Shown in pieces: positions 25,714 through 35,150 of a stretch of DNA of 64,000 nucleotides (position 1 is the first letter of the stretch; each line of letters opens with the position of its first letter). This DNA is from Sphingomonas sp. Ag1 (GTDB taxonomy: Bacteria; Pseudomonadota; Alphaproteobacteria; Sphingomonadales; Sphingomonadaceae). The position numbers and the translations under genes are program-made. Below the pieces are notes generated by a model. That model searched no databases. It was not told the origin of the DNA and was given only the letters and a program-made list of their open reading frames with translations. Location: assembly GCF_000980895.1 (NCBI RefSeq), contig NZ_LAZX01000084.1, positions 40,004-104,003 on the forward strand, in the 5' to 3' direction.

Positions 25714-26973
25714 TTACGCTTCGCGATAGTCCTGCAGCGCGAACGGGTTGAGGAACTGGCGCCCGCGCATCAGGTCGCGATCGACCACTGACAGTCCGGC
25801 CTCGTCGCAGACCGCGTCATAGCGCGCCGCGATGACCGCGATCTGCCGGTCGATGATCGCGTCCGCCTGCGCGCGATCGAGCAGGAAGACGCCAGCGGCA
25901 TCGACGCACAGCGCAAGGTGGCTGTCGCGCCGATTGCCCCGGATCAGCATGGCCTGACTGGCCTCGCCGCCCGCCCGCGCCTGCGGGCAGATGTCATAGG
26001 CCGGGGTCAGCGTCAGCGCTTGTCCGTCCCAGAAGGCCGAATGGTTGCGGGCATGATCGTCGGTGTTGCCGCACAGGATGTTAAACACCAGCCGACCGAA
26101 CAGCTCATGCAGCGTCTCGCGAGGCGCGGCGAAGCGGTGCCGGACGATCTCCGCCAGAACCTCGTAGCTGGCATAGCGGGCCATCAGCTCGTCGAGTTCG
26201 AGCAGGGTCAGCGCCGACACCATTGCGCGGCGCGTCCAATCTCCTTCGGTTGCAATCCGGTCGAAGCGTTCGACCAGCAGCACATCCTTGCCCTGCGCGC
26301 GCACCAGCCGCACCGGAGCGACATCCAGCCCGATCTCGCCGGCGAGCCGCATGGCGACGAACTCCGCCTTCACCACGTCCTGCACGTCGCCGATCGCCGG
26401 GAACTTGGCGACATATTTGGTCGTGCCGTCGGTCAGGAACGCCTTGGGCCGCGCGCCGCCCAACGAGCTGCCGTGGTGCAGCGCCAGATCGAGGTCTGGG
26501 GTCAGCGGCACTCCGGCCTCCACCCGCTCGGCAGAGCGGATCAGCTCCTCCAGCGTCGCGGCGGTCGAGGATCGCGCGACATAGTCGGTCGGCGAGGCCT
26601 GGAAATCCAGCGCGCCGGTGCGGTCCGAACCGCTTTCGAGCAGATAGCTGAGCTCATCGATTCGATCGACGTCGCCGTCCCGCGCCTGCCGCCCGAGCAG
26701 CCGGTTGAGAATGACGCGGCGTCCCCAAGCGTCGGGTGCGGCGTCGCGCAGGCTGCTGGGCATCGAGAGGCCGGGCAGCGGCGTGATCACGCCTGTGACG
26801 AGCGGGAGTTCGGGCAGGAAGAGCGGGATCGCGTCGTCCCGCGCGAGGTAGCTGCGGCCGTAGTTGAACAGGAGCCGCTGGCGATCGCGGAAGATGCGGC
26901 CGGCGACCACCGGCTCGATGCGTTCGGGCAGCCAGACCCAGACATAGGCCTGATCTGCGGCCTGATTCGCCAT
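25714..26973 (-). CDS. hipA: HipA-family serine/threonine kinase toxin
   Basis: A 419-residue HipA-like kinase; characterised members phosphorylate glutamyl-tRNA synthetase or other tRNA synthetases and induce dormancy. The N-terminal HipA_N part (LFNYGRSYLARDDAIPLFLP, SLRDAAPDAWGRRVI) is followed by the kinase: the regulatory Ser loop LHHGSSLGGARPKAFL, KYVAKFPAIGD with the ATP-binding Lys, and the catalytic LCGNTDDHARNHSAFW (near residue 298) with metal-binding LTPAYDICP (~325). The start shares one base with the hipB stop (TGATG). All key residues are present, so it is probably active. Confidence 0.92.
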   Translation of the reverse strand: MANQAADQAYVWVWLPERIEPVVAGRIFRDRQRLLFNYGRSYLARDDAIPLFLPELPLVTGVITPLPGLSMPSSLRDAAPDAWGRRVILNRLLGRQARDGDVDRIDELSYLLESGSDRTGALDFQASPTDYVARSSTAATLEELIRSAERVEAGVPLTPDLDLALHHGSSLGGARPKAFLTDGTTKYVAKFPAIGDVQDVVKAEFVAMRLAGEIGLDVAPVRLVRAQGKDVLLVERFDRIATEGDWTRRAMVSALTLLELDELMARYASYEVLAEIVRHRFAAPRETLHELFGRLVFNILCGNTDDHARNHSAFWDGQALTLTPAYDICPQARAGGEASQAMLIRGNRRDSHLALCVDAAGVFLLDRAQADAIIDRQIAVIAARYDAVCDEAGLSVVDRDLMRGRQFLNPFALQDYREA

Positions 26974-27296
26974 CAGAAATCGTCGTCCACCGCCGCACGA
27001 CGGTTGTGGACGGCCCCGGGCAGCAGCGCAAGCCGGTCGGCTACGCGATGCGCCTCCTGCGCCAGCCCGTTCTCCTCGAAGCCGAACAACGGCACCTTCA
27101 GGATCGCGGCCAGCTCGAACACCGTCCCGATCGCACAGCCTGGTTCGCCCCGCTCCACCCGGCCGAGCAAGGCGCGCGAGATGCCGGCACGTGCGGCAAG
27201 ATCAGCCTGCGAGATGCGCTGCTCCGTTCGCGCCATGCGGATGGTGTTGGCCATTAGGTTCAATGCCTGTTCGGCGTAACGAGAGTGAGCTGTCAT
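26973..27296 (-). CDS. hipB: HipB-like helix-turn-helix antitoxin
   Basis: A 107-residue DNA-binding antitoxin. The HTH_3/Xre fold is clear: RMARTEQRISQADLAARAGI followed by SRALLGRVERGEPGCAIGTV. It would bind HipA and repress the operon. ATG 27296 is taken; ATG 27254, which gives MANTIRMARTEQ, is an alternative, as neither has a strong ribosome-binding site. The C-terminal extension VADRLALLPGAVHNRRA resembles the tails that dock onto HipA. It precedes hipA with a one-base overlap and has repeated boxes upstream. Confidence 0.88.
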   Translation of the reverse strand: MTAHSRYAEQALNLMANTIRMARTEQRISQADLAARAGISRALLGRVERGEPGCAIGTVFELAAILKVPLFGFEENGLAQEAHRVADRLALLPGAVHNRRAAVDDDF

Positions 27297-27304
27297 TCTC
27301 GGTA

Positions 27305-27357
27305 GTATGCCTCATATATGCAACATATCAAACGGAATGAAACTAATATGCTACATA
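27305..27357. promoter_or_regulatory. Repeated operator boxes upstream of hipBA
   Basis: ATATGCAACATA (27316-27327) and ATATGCTACATA (27346-27357) match at 11 of 12 positions and start exactly 30 bases apart, three DNA turns, so a dimeric repressor could bind both on one face. A weaker box GTATGCCTCATA starts at 27305. They lie just upstream of hipB in an AT-rich stretch that should contain the promoter. Cooperative HipB autorepression is the likely use. Confidence 0.6.
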
Positions 27358-27549
27358 CGGTGCCGATCGCCTATGGTTATTTTGGTGAAGTGAAGGATCT
27401 GAAAGATGGAAGGTCGGCAGTCGCCGGCTGAACCCTCGGTAAGCGCCTTCTTCACCACCGGCCATGGCCGGTCATTCCCCAGCATCTGCGTCCGTCAGCC
27501 GACCGCATCAGCGGCGCGGCATGACGGCGCACGCATGGAGTTCATCATG

Positions 27550-27768
27550 CTACCGACACCCACCATCACGACGTTGAGCATCGCCCGGCTTGACATAGGC
27601 TACCGGCTCGGCCTCGGTGTTATTGGCGGCGTGTCGGCCGTCCGCAGCGCTGCGGACGACGAACTTTCCGCTTTCAAAGCTCGCCGCGTCCTTGGCGGCC
27701 TTCCAGCTGCCGAAGCGGGCCCGGACGACATAGGCGGTCTTGATCGACTTCGCAGTGTTCACGCGCAA
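27550..27768 (-). CDS. 72-residue paralogue of the small protein at 23323-23499
   Basis: Residues RVNTAKSIKTAYVVRARFGS, WKAAKDAASFESGKFVVRSA and DGRHAANNTEAE mirror the 58-residue protein 4 kb away. An ATG exists at 27780, but it would place GGAGG inside the gene. TTG at 27768 lies six bases after GGAGG and aligns exactly with the ATG of the paralogue, so TTG is taken as the start. The C-terminus is longer and arginine-rich (KPGDAQRRDGG). No membrane partner follows this copy. Family unknown to me. Confidence 0.7.
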   Translation of the reverse strand: MRVNTAKSIKTAYVVRARFGSWKAAKDAASFESGKFVVRSAADGRHAANNTEAEPVAYVKPGDAQRRDGGCR

Positions 27769-27852
27769 GCGGACCTCCACGGGTCAACATAGGCGCTACT
27801 GCCACTGGCGGCAATGATACGGACGGGTGATGGGTGCCAATTCTCAAGGTAC

Positions 27853-27874
27853 GTCGATCCGTATGCATGTCGAC
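27853..27874. repeat. 22-bp near-palindromic repeat, copy 2
   Basis: Begins GTCGATCCGTATGC and ends ATGTCGAC; 20 of 22 positions match the copy at 21083-21104. It sits in the intergenic space upstream of the 72-residue paralogue gene. Both copies are intergenic, which would fit a regulatory or replication/segregation site rather than coding conservation. Confidence 0.5.
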
Positions 27875-28142
27875 AGCCTGCTGCGCTCCATCTCTCCTGC
27901 ACGCCTATGAGCCGGGCTCGCAGGGGCGTAATCAAGATCACAGCAAAGCGTGCCCTGTGATATGGTAAGCGCGAGAAGAGAAATCGGCACGGCGGTTATC
28001 GCCGGTTGTGACGTAACAAGGGGGCATGATGGTCCGAAAGGCGGCCGAGCGGATCTGCTGGCAGAGGTCATCGAGATCGCGCATAGTCATGCCGCATCTC
28101 GCCCGCACTCGCCAGCCGATCCGCCCGGCTTGTCATTCAGCT

Positions 28143-28652
28143 TTACGAACCTAGTGCCTCACGGGCAGCCGCGAGTGCGGCCTTGCCGCCCTTGCGCGTC
28201 GTCTTAACTGCAACATCAATGGCGTGCTCGACCGTATGTCCCGCTTTGCGGCCGAGCCCGATCTTCTTTGCCGCCTCGCGGCGGGCTTCCGAATAATTTT
28301 CCGCGACCATCGGGTAATCAGGCCTGAGATTGTAGCGCTGACGGTACTGATCCGGGGTGAGCCCGCAACTCGACAAGTGCCGGCGCAGCGTCTTGTAGGG
28401 TTTTCCGTCTATCATCGATATAATGTATTCCTTAGATGCCAAAGACTTGCGCGCCGAAACGGCCGGCACATACTTCCGAGAGGCTTCTTGAGCTATGGGT
28501 TCCGCAGACGCTCCACTAAGCCCAGAAACAGCCGCGTGCATCGAGGCAAGGAATGCCGGCACATCGTCGACGGTGGTACGGGTATTGGGATTGCTCAGCC
28601 AGGCGATGGTGAGTTCGGTCGCTAGAGTCACGTTATCGATGTCGTCGCTCAT
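28143..28652 (-). CDS. MucR/Ros-family regulator lacking the canonical zinc cysteines
   Basis: A 169-residue protein. MucR/Ros proteins bind AT-rich DNA and control EPS and cell-cycle genes in alphaproteobacteria. The family C-terminus is plain: KTLRRHLSSCGLTPDQYRQR, RPDYPMVAENYSEARREAAK and KIGLGRK. The zinc-finger loop reads YIISMIDGKPYKTLRRHL where classical Ros has C-x2-C, so the two cysteines are missing, as in some rhizobial homologues reported to work without zinc. The C-terminal basic extension (VAVKTTRKGGKAALAAAREA) is unusual and histone-like. ATG 28652 is accepted. A role in controlling the EPS genes of this window is plausible but inferred. Confidence 0.85.
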   Translation of the reverse strand: MSDDIDNVTLATELTIAWLSNPNTRTTVDDVPAFLASMHAAVSGLSGASAEPIAQEASRKYVPAVSARKSLASKEYIISMIDGKPYKTLRRHLSSCGLTPDQYRQRYNLRPDYPMVAENYSEARREAAKKIGLGRKAGHTVEHAIDVAVKTTRKGGKAALAAAREALGS

Positions 28653-28954
28653 AATTACTCCGAAAAAAGGGGTACTGGTTTTGATACGTTGTCGGTCTAC
28701 AGAGGCGGCGGTGTCGGCTCCGTCACCATTCAGCGCAATACCGGTAGCCTCCTGGTCGAGCGCTTCCGCGTCGAATGAGCGTCGCTGCGGTGTTTCCAGA
28801 CGCCAGCGTGTTAGGCGTCGTCGTCGCGCCGCGCTGACCAGCCTTACACACGAACAGCAATTATAGGATCCCCAACAAAAGTTGCAAAAACACGGTTAAT
28901 AGCGTTTAATATGAGTGAGCTGCCAAAGAGTATGCAGAGAGGATCAAACTGGTC

Positions 28955-29086
28955 ATGGAAAAGATAGTTGCCTACGGTTTGATCGCATTAATTCTGATTG
29001 TCGGTCTGCCGATCGGTGCGCGGACTTGGCAGCGTCGCCGCCGTCTCCAGCTGCGTCGTAGAGGTATCAAGCGTCACGGGCACTGA
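28955..29086 (+). CDS. 43-residue single-pass membrane protein
   Basis: A short frame from ATG 28955 to TGA at 29084-29086: a start EKIVAYGLIALILIVGLPIG that forms one membrane helix, then a very basic tail (TWQRRRRLQLRRRGIKRHGH) expected to stay in the cytoplasm by the positive-inside rule. A GAGAGGA lies about 14 bases upstream, rather far. Small basic one-helix proteins of this kind are often regulators of membrane enzymes. Support is its composition and clean topology only. Confidence 0.5.
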   Translation: MEKIVAYGLIALILIVGLPIGARTWQRRRRLQLRRRGIKRHGH

Positions 29087-29308
29087 GTGAATTTGCCTGT
29101 TTGTGATTGAGTACGCCGGTGACCATCGTCGGATGGCGGCACTGTTCGTGGAATGACTGCGTGGAAGCGGGCGATTAACGTGACGTGCTTCCGCCATGCC
29201 CCCTCAGCGACGAGGCTCGTGCCGTTTCGGGACTCGTCCCTCCGCGTTCCTCAAGCTCTTTCCCCGAAATCTAGTTAGCACATTCTTATTAACTTTCGGG
29301 ACGTGGCT

Positions 29309-29890
29309 GTGAAACGATTCGCCTTCGCATTGATTGCCGGTCTAGCGCTTGGCACTGCTCCAGCGACAGCATCAACGATAGTCCGTGGAGCTTGCGCGTC
29401 AGTGAGTGACTCTGCCGGCTGCCTGTTCAAGGGTAATATCAATTCGAACAGCGGCGGAAATGCCAATAGCTACGTTACCGCTCAGAACCTGTACAATGCA
29501 TTGGTCACTGCCGATCGAAGCATAAGCCTTAATCCTCTGGGTTCGACTGATGACGATAACTTCAGGTCTATCGGATCGCTCACAGGTTCAGGAACGTCAT
29601 CGGGCACTTGGACACTCGATGGTTACCTCGTCGACTTCATAGCGGTGAAGGCGTCCAATTCCTTTGTGCTATACCAATTGGACAAACCGGCCAGCAGCGG
29701 CAGTTGGGATACCTTTGACATCCCCTTTCGCAAAAACGCGTTGGACCTGTCGCACATCGTGTTTTTCGGCGATGTGGTCACCGCGGTTCCCGAGCCAGGC
29801 ACTTGGGCGCTGATGCTCGTAGGTTTCGGCTTTGTTGGCCATGCCATGCGCCGGAAGAAAGCAAAGATGCCGCACGCGCAAGCTGCCTGA
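29309..29890 (+). CDS. PEPxxWA-CTERM sorting-domain protein
   Basis: About 193 residues. A signal peptide (RFAFALIAGLALGTAPATAS) precedes a secreted beta-rich domain of unknown function (GACASVSDSAGCLFKGNINS, DNFRSIGSLTGSGTSSGTWT). The C-terminus is the tripartite sorting signal: VPEPGTWALMLVGFGFVGHA, a hydrophobic helix, then RRKK. Proteins with PEPxxWA tails are handled by an exosortase-type system linked to EPS; no exosortase is in this window. GTG 29303 or GTG 29309 is the start; the second gives MKRFAFAL. A second such protein is at 47014-47571. Confidence 0.87.
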   Translation: MKRFAFALIAGLALGTAPATASTIVRGACASVSDSAGCLFKGNINSNSGGNANSYVTAQNLYNALVTADRSISLNPLGSTDDDNFRSIGSLTGSGTSSGTWTLDGYLVDFIAVKASNSFVLYQLDKPASSGSWDTFDIPFRKNALDLSHIVFFGDVVTAVPEPGTWALMLVGFGFVGHAMRRKKAKMPHAQAA

Positions 29891-30249
29891 CGGATCGGGG
29901 CCGGTAGATAGACTCGTACAGCGATCCGGCTTCCTGCGACTGGCGGGGTAGTTCGCGTGCCTCTAGTTCAAGCGCCAACCGCCAGCCTGCGGGTATCGGC
30001 CGAATAGCGCTGGGGCACTAGCGCTGAATAACGCGTACTCCGCGCCTTTCATACCGCTACCAAGAAGAGGCAAAGTACGTTCGATGGTTAGCCCAATCGA
30101 ATAGCTCTCGATCTTAGAGTACGATTGATCTAGCAGGCTCACCCTCGCGCCACGGGTGAGCAGTAGGAGGCGATCGAAGAAGTCGGTTTAAAATCGACCG
30201 CGCTCGCTGACGATTGCCAGGAGCGCGTCAGGAGAGGATGCTTCTCATC
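29891..30249. other. Intergenic region before the IS3 element
   Basis: About 360 bases with lower GC and no convincing gene. GCTCACCC (30137-30144) and GGGTGAGC (30154-30161) make a perfect 8-bp hairpin. The last part holds a GGAGAGGA that serves the short truncated frame at 30250. Confidence 0.4.
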
Positions 30250-30342
30250 ATGACCGAAGACGACGCCGTGCGGCTGCTGAATGAACGTGTCAGCCTTTTC
30301 GCACGTGAGATTGCTGCGCTGTCGGCGCCGCCACGATATTGA
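30250..30342 (+). pseudogene. Gene truncated by the IS3 element; its stop codon is the IS end
   Basis: ATG 30250, with GGAGAGGA upstream, opens a frame reading TEDDAVRLLNERVSLFAREI and AALSAPPRY and then hits TGA at 30340-30342. Those three bases are the first three of the IS3 terminal inverted repeat (TGAACC). A helical protein N-terminus was therefore cut off by the insertion. The rest of the gene is not found to the right of the element. Confidence 0.5.
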
Positions 30343-30389
30343 ACCGCGCCGGGTTTGTCGGAGGCCCCAACTCCTGAGAGGAAGGGGCT

Positions 30390-31621
<1,232 letters not shown>

Positions 31622-31660
31622 CTCACATCCAACGGCCTCCGGCAAACCCGGCGCGGTTCA

Positions 31661-32600
31661 TCCTCCTATGCCGCGCACCAATCAGCGATCGCCCGCATTA
31701 TACGCACCAGTCTGTCAGATGAGGATGTGTGTGTCAGGAATTCTGCCCACGGTTAATCTCGTTGGCGCTTCAGATTTTGACGCTGATCGCGGATATTATG
31801 CCAGTCTGATTAGTTTATTTAGTGCTGAAGGTAGCGGCCCGCCCCGGCAGTCGTCTTCCGCGAACTCAAACTGCCCGGCGGTTACCCCTTTGCCGCCGGG
31901 CAATTTCGTTTGGCCACCCGTTCGTATCAGCTAGCGGGATAGGAGCTACCAGTTGCATCGCCTCTCCGATCGGCGCCGATAGTCAGCGCTCCTCATTTTC
32001 GCGCGGCAGCGCCGGCTTGTCGGCCACCTTGTAAATCCGCTCAACCGGCGCCTTGTGCGGAAAGCTTTAGGCATGCCAACTCGGTTCCACTCACCGCCAG
32101 CCTCGCGCAGGATATGGGCAGGGCGTGTCCGGGAACCTCTCCGACTTCAGGGTACGAGGTAGAGATGCCGTACCAAGCGGCTGGCTCGGCCTGCCGGTCG
32201 GGCATTCGGCACCGACTGCAGGCTGCAGCTCCCTCCGCGCTTCCAGGCTAGCTGGGAGGTGGCACGGATCCGCTCGATGCGGAAGTGCTCGTCGCGCGCC
32301 GCGATATGCGCGAAGTGCGCACCGTCGAAATACACAAGTTCTGGGTACATTTGGTTCGATTCAGAAATGAATAAGCGGCCAAACCTAGATCATACCTGCA
32401 GGTTCCCCAATCTGCGACGAGTCGAGGTGATGATGCGGTGGGTCAGATTGCGCCCAGCTAGTTGTCAAATGTCCTCGCTGCCCATATCGACAGCCGATCA
32501 ACATCGAAGCGGCAATCTTGTCGAGCAACCCGCAAGCGCAATCATGTATTTGCTGTACTCCTGTCGGTGACCTCAATCGGTACCAATGGCTCGGCTTTGT
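31661..32600. other. Non-coding or decayed stretch after the IS3 element
   Basis: About 940 bases in which I cannot support an intact gene. Frames such as minus 32147-32350 (YPELVYFDGAHFAHIAARDE) look partly protein-like, as does a short minus-strand end near 31980-32050 (APVERIYKVADKPALPRENE), but neither has a recognised family, start and length together. It adjoins the phage-lysis remnants and may be the decayed end of the same prophage. Confidence 0.4.
31872..31902 (+). terminator. Strong hairpin, probable transcription terminator
   Basis: TGCCCGGCGG and CCGCCGGGCA form a perfect 10-bp stem with an 11-base loop, followed by ATTTCGTTT. It would end rightward transcription coming out of the IS3 element; no gene directly before it is recognised. 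Confidence 0.6.
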
Positions 32601-32611
32601 ACGTCAGCCGC

Positions 32612-32965
32612 TCAGCGGGCGGCGTCACTACTACGGCCCGCGGCTTGCTGCTAGCGCATGTGCTCAAGCGCGCTGCAGACAGCAGGGCCCGCGCCAGCCC
32701 TATTGTCCGCATCACGAGCCGCATCGACCAATTCCTCATGGCTGTTCCGGAACGCGTCGTCGCATTTGACCTGGTTGGTAGTCGCCGCTCGCTCGGCGAG
32801 CATGCCGCGATCGTACTCTTCGGCAGCAGCTTTCCACCGATCGAGGAAGACGGCCTACTCGGCGAGGTGTTGGGCCGAGAGCACGCCGCAGGGGGGGGGG
32901 AAGCGCGATCGCCCGAGGATCAGCAACACGACAGCTGCCGTGAGGATCGCCAGCGGGGCAGGGGC
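32612..32965 (-). pseudogene. Spanin-like (Rz-type) phage protein remnant
   Basis: One minus-strand frame reads PLAILTAAVVLLILGRS (a membrane anchor), then AVFLDRWKAAAEEYDRGMLA, ERAATTNQVKCDDAFRNSHE, ELVDAARDADNRAG and, after a TAG, QQAAGRSSDAAR before TGA. It is interrupted by TAG at 32855-32857 and 32651-32653 and lacks a start codon. Position right after the endolysin remnant and the anchor plus charged helical body suit an Rz-type spanin, which disrupts the outer membrane at phage lysis. A run of ten G (32891-32900) lies inside. Confidence 0.5.
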
Positions 32966-32979
32966 GTTACTCCTTTATC

Positions 32980-33330
32980 TTACCGACGTGTGCGCTCCAA
33001 CGCAGTAAAGCCGGACTGATAGAGCGCCGCCTCAACCGCCCATCGGCGCACGAGCCCGTTTGAAACCCGCCCGCCGGTGCGCTTCCGGTCTGCGAACGCC
33101 GCTGGACTGGCAGCCCCTTCTTTTGCCCTGGTAGCCCCACACGCAGCCCTATCTCGATGTTGCAGGCGAGCGAAGCCATTGCGCCGGTGTTGTCGGTGCG
33201 TGCGGGCAATACCCGCACTGGACGGGCGCGGTCTCTCTTCAGCACTGCGGCGAACACGTCGTCTGCCTGCACCGGCGTGATCCGGTCGCCAACGCGCACG
33301 CGCTGACCGTCAAGATGGTAGGTGTTGCCT
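32980..33330 (-). pseudogene. Phage endolysin (GH24, T4-lysozyme-like) remnant
   Basis: The C-terminus RTGGRVSNGLVRRWAVEAAL followed by YQSGFTALERTRR is the conserved end of GH24 phage lysozymes (GGRxLxGLVRRRxAEaALY). Upstream in another frame are GNTYHLDGQRVRVGDRITPV and QADDVFAAVLKRDRARPVRV and MASLACNIEIG (the family LAYNIGxG). At least one frameshift, plus loss of the N-terminal catalytic Glu region, shows decay. Such enzymes cleave the glycan strand of peptidoglycan. The left end joins an IS630-like snippet. Confidence 0.7.
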
Positions 33331-33334
33331 GGGC

Positions 33335-33400
33335 GATGGCCTGCTCGGTCGGGCTGAAGTCGGGACTATAGGGCGGGAGGAAGATCAGGCTGGCGATCGA
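33335..33400 (-). pseudogene. IS630-like transposase snippet
   Basis: About 20 residues, LIFLPPYSPDFSPTEQAIAQ, match the conserved C-terminal region of IS630-family transposases (FLPPYSPDLNPIEQ). It joins the endolysin remnant directly. It is too short to be more than a recombination scar. Confidence 0.5.
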
Positions 33401-33805
33401 ACAGCATCGCATCCGTCGCAATGGCAGGGTCGGCTTTGTCGAGCAGCGCATCGTCAGGGCGCGCGGCACTCACAATCGAGGCGGGCGGGGCGACGCCGGT
33501 GAGCTCAGTACCGCCGGTGCCGGCAGTGCGAGGCGGAACGCTCCTCGACTGGTCACGGGCGTGGATCCCGCTGCGACGGCTCGAGCCGCAAGGATTACTT
33601 CGTCCATCGATTTCTCCGGAGAAAAGGCAAGCGCCCGCATTTGGAGGATGCAAATCGATCGGGGTTGAGCGAGGTTGATTGTGCGACCCAAGCGAGTCGC
33701 GACGCAAGAACCTGCCCGGCGAGCGTATTGAACTCCGCTCGCCGGGGCTTTCATCCGCCAAGATACAGCCTCACAGGGCGCCGCGATCCGCCAGGTCTTC
33801 AGCCA
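33401..33805. other. Intergenic region, nothing recognised
   Basis: About 400 bases between the IS630-like snippet and the GH5 gene. Arg/Pro-rich open frames occur on both strands, none with family character. No hairpin with a T-tract was seen. Confidence 0.35.
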
Positions 33806-34975
33806 TTACGACCACAGCCCTTGCTGCAGCGACCGGGTATGCTCATTGCCGGCCGCAACCTTATGCCGGTACGTCTCACCCATCCTCCCACCAGCCCAGA
33901 ACCACGAGCCGAGCAGCACGTCGCGATTGGCCTTGGCAAAGGCGAAATATTCTTGCTGCAGCTGCTTGCCGTCTTTGCCCTTACCCTCGTAAGCTGGCAT
34001 TGGACCTTGTGGCGTGATGCCGCCGCCGATCTCGCCCATGACTGCCGTAGCGCCGATGGCACGGAGCGCGTCGATCGCAGGGCCATATCGCTTGGCAATG
34101 TCGATCTCGCCATCAACATAGGGCGACTGATCGTTGCCGGTCCTCGCCGGGTCGCTGTGTTTGCCCCAATAATCGTGCATGGTAAAGATCGTACGCTTCA
34201 GCGGATCAAGCGCCTTCATCCCGCCAATCTTCCGCACCTCCGCCATCGCGCGGACGGTCTGCCGAGCGTTGTTCCAATCGCCCCAACCGGCGAAGATATA
34301 ACCTTTGTAACCGGCATTGCGGATAAGGACTATGGTTGCTGCCAAAGACGGCGCCCACACGTCCCAGTCCTTTGCACCCTTGGCCGGCTCGTTCTGTAGC
34401 TCGATGCCGAATAACGGGTTTGGTCCACCAATCCCTTTCTCGATCGCAGGCGCGAAGGCAGTCCAGAAGCGTGCGATATCTGGATTCGTGAATGGGCTGT
34501 ACTTGTGGTCGTCAATAACGAACGCCACGCCCTTGCCGATGCAATATCTGGCCGCGCTAATCAGGTTGTCCAGCACCCAAGTGTTGATCGACCCGTCAGC
34601 CTCGAAGCAGAAGTCCCGCTTAAGCGGCAGGCGAATGGCCCGCATGCCAAGGTCGATCATCGGCTGCAAATCTTTGGCGCGGTTGGGCCAGCCCTGTCCC
34701 TTGATCCCCTTGCCAAGCGATGCGCCGAACCACGCCGCGCCATCCGCCGGCCTGCCATTGTTGAACGGGGCGAGTGGCTTGACGTCTCGCGCCGCCACGG
34801 GGGGAGCTTCGAGCGCTGGGCCGCTATCTTCGGCCGGCGCCTGATGTTCTGGCGCTGCCGGCCCGAGAGCAGGGGGCTTGATTGTTTCGGCCTCGGCTCC
34901 GATGCCCCATCGCTCCGCCAGAACAAGCGTGATGGTCGATACGGCAGACACAAACTCGCGTCGGGATACAGTCAT
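33806..34975 (-). CDS. Glycoside hydrolase family 5 (endoglucanase-like), exported
   Basis: A 389-residue secreted beta-1,4-glycanase-type enzyme. The N-terminus TVSRREFVSAVSTITLVLAE resembles a twin-arginine or Sec signal with the RR pair, followed by a Pro/Ala-rich linker (to ~residue 70). The TIM barrel has GASLGKGIKGQGWP, the acid/base Glu in FGIELQNEPAKG (~193), FTMHDYWGKHSD, and the nucleophile Glu in AVMGEIGGGITPQ (~313), with WFWAGGRMG near the end. Both catalytic glutamates are present. It might cut the EPS made here or plant cellulose. It lies amid phage-like debris, so acquisition by transfer is possible. Confidence 0.9.
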   Translation of the reverse strand: MTVSRREFVSAVSTITLVLAERWGIGAEAETIKPPALGPAAPEHQAPAEDSGPALEAPPVAARDVKPLAPFNNGRPADGAAWFGASLGKGIKGQGWPNRAKDLQPMIDLGMRAIRLPLKRDFCFEADGSINTWVLDNLISAARYCIGKGVAFVIDDHKYSPFTNPDIARFWTAFAPAIEKGIGGPNPLFGIELQNEPAKGAKDWDVWAPSLAATIVLIRNAGYKGYIFAGWGDWNNARQTVRAMAEVRKIGGMKALDPLKRTIFTMHDYWGKHSDPARTGNDQSPYVDGEIDIAKRYGPAIDALRAIGATAVMGEIGGGITPQGPMPAYEGKGKDGKQLQQEYFAFAKANRDVLLGSWFWAGGRMGETYRHKVAAGNEHTRSLQQGLWS

Positions 34976-35150
34976 GCGCTTGATCCTTTCCGGGCTGTTC
35001 TGTCACTCTTCGGGTGGTGCCGACCAGGCAACTTCGGTGTCAAAGCTCACTATGTCGAGCATGCGGAAGGCATCTCGGGGTGCTTCGAACGCGTCATCGT
35101 AGATCATTCGCTCAGGCGGCGCATATCTGCCCTTGCAGGAACCGCTTCAA

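Noticed and set aside
25918..27279. 453-residue plus-strand frame
   Set aside because: Antisense to hipA and hipB, whose motifs are unmistakable.
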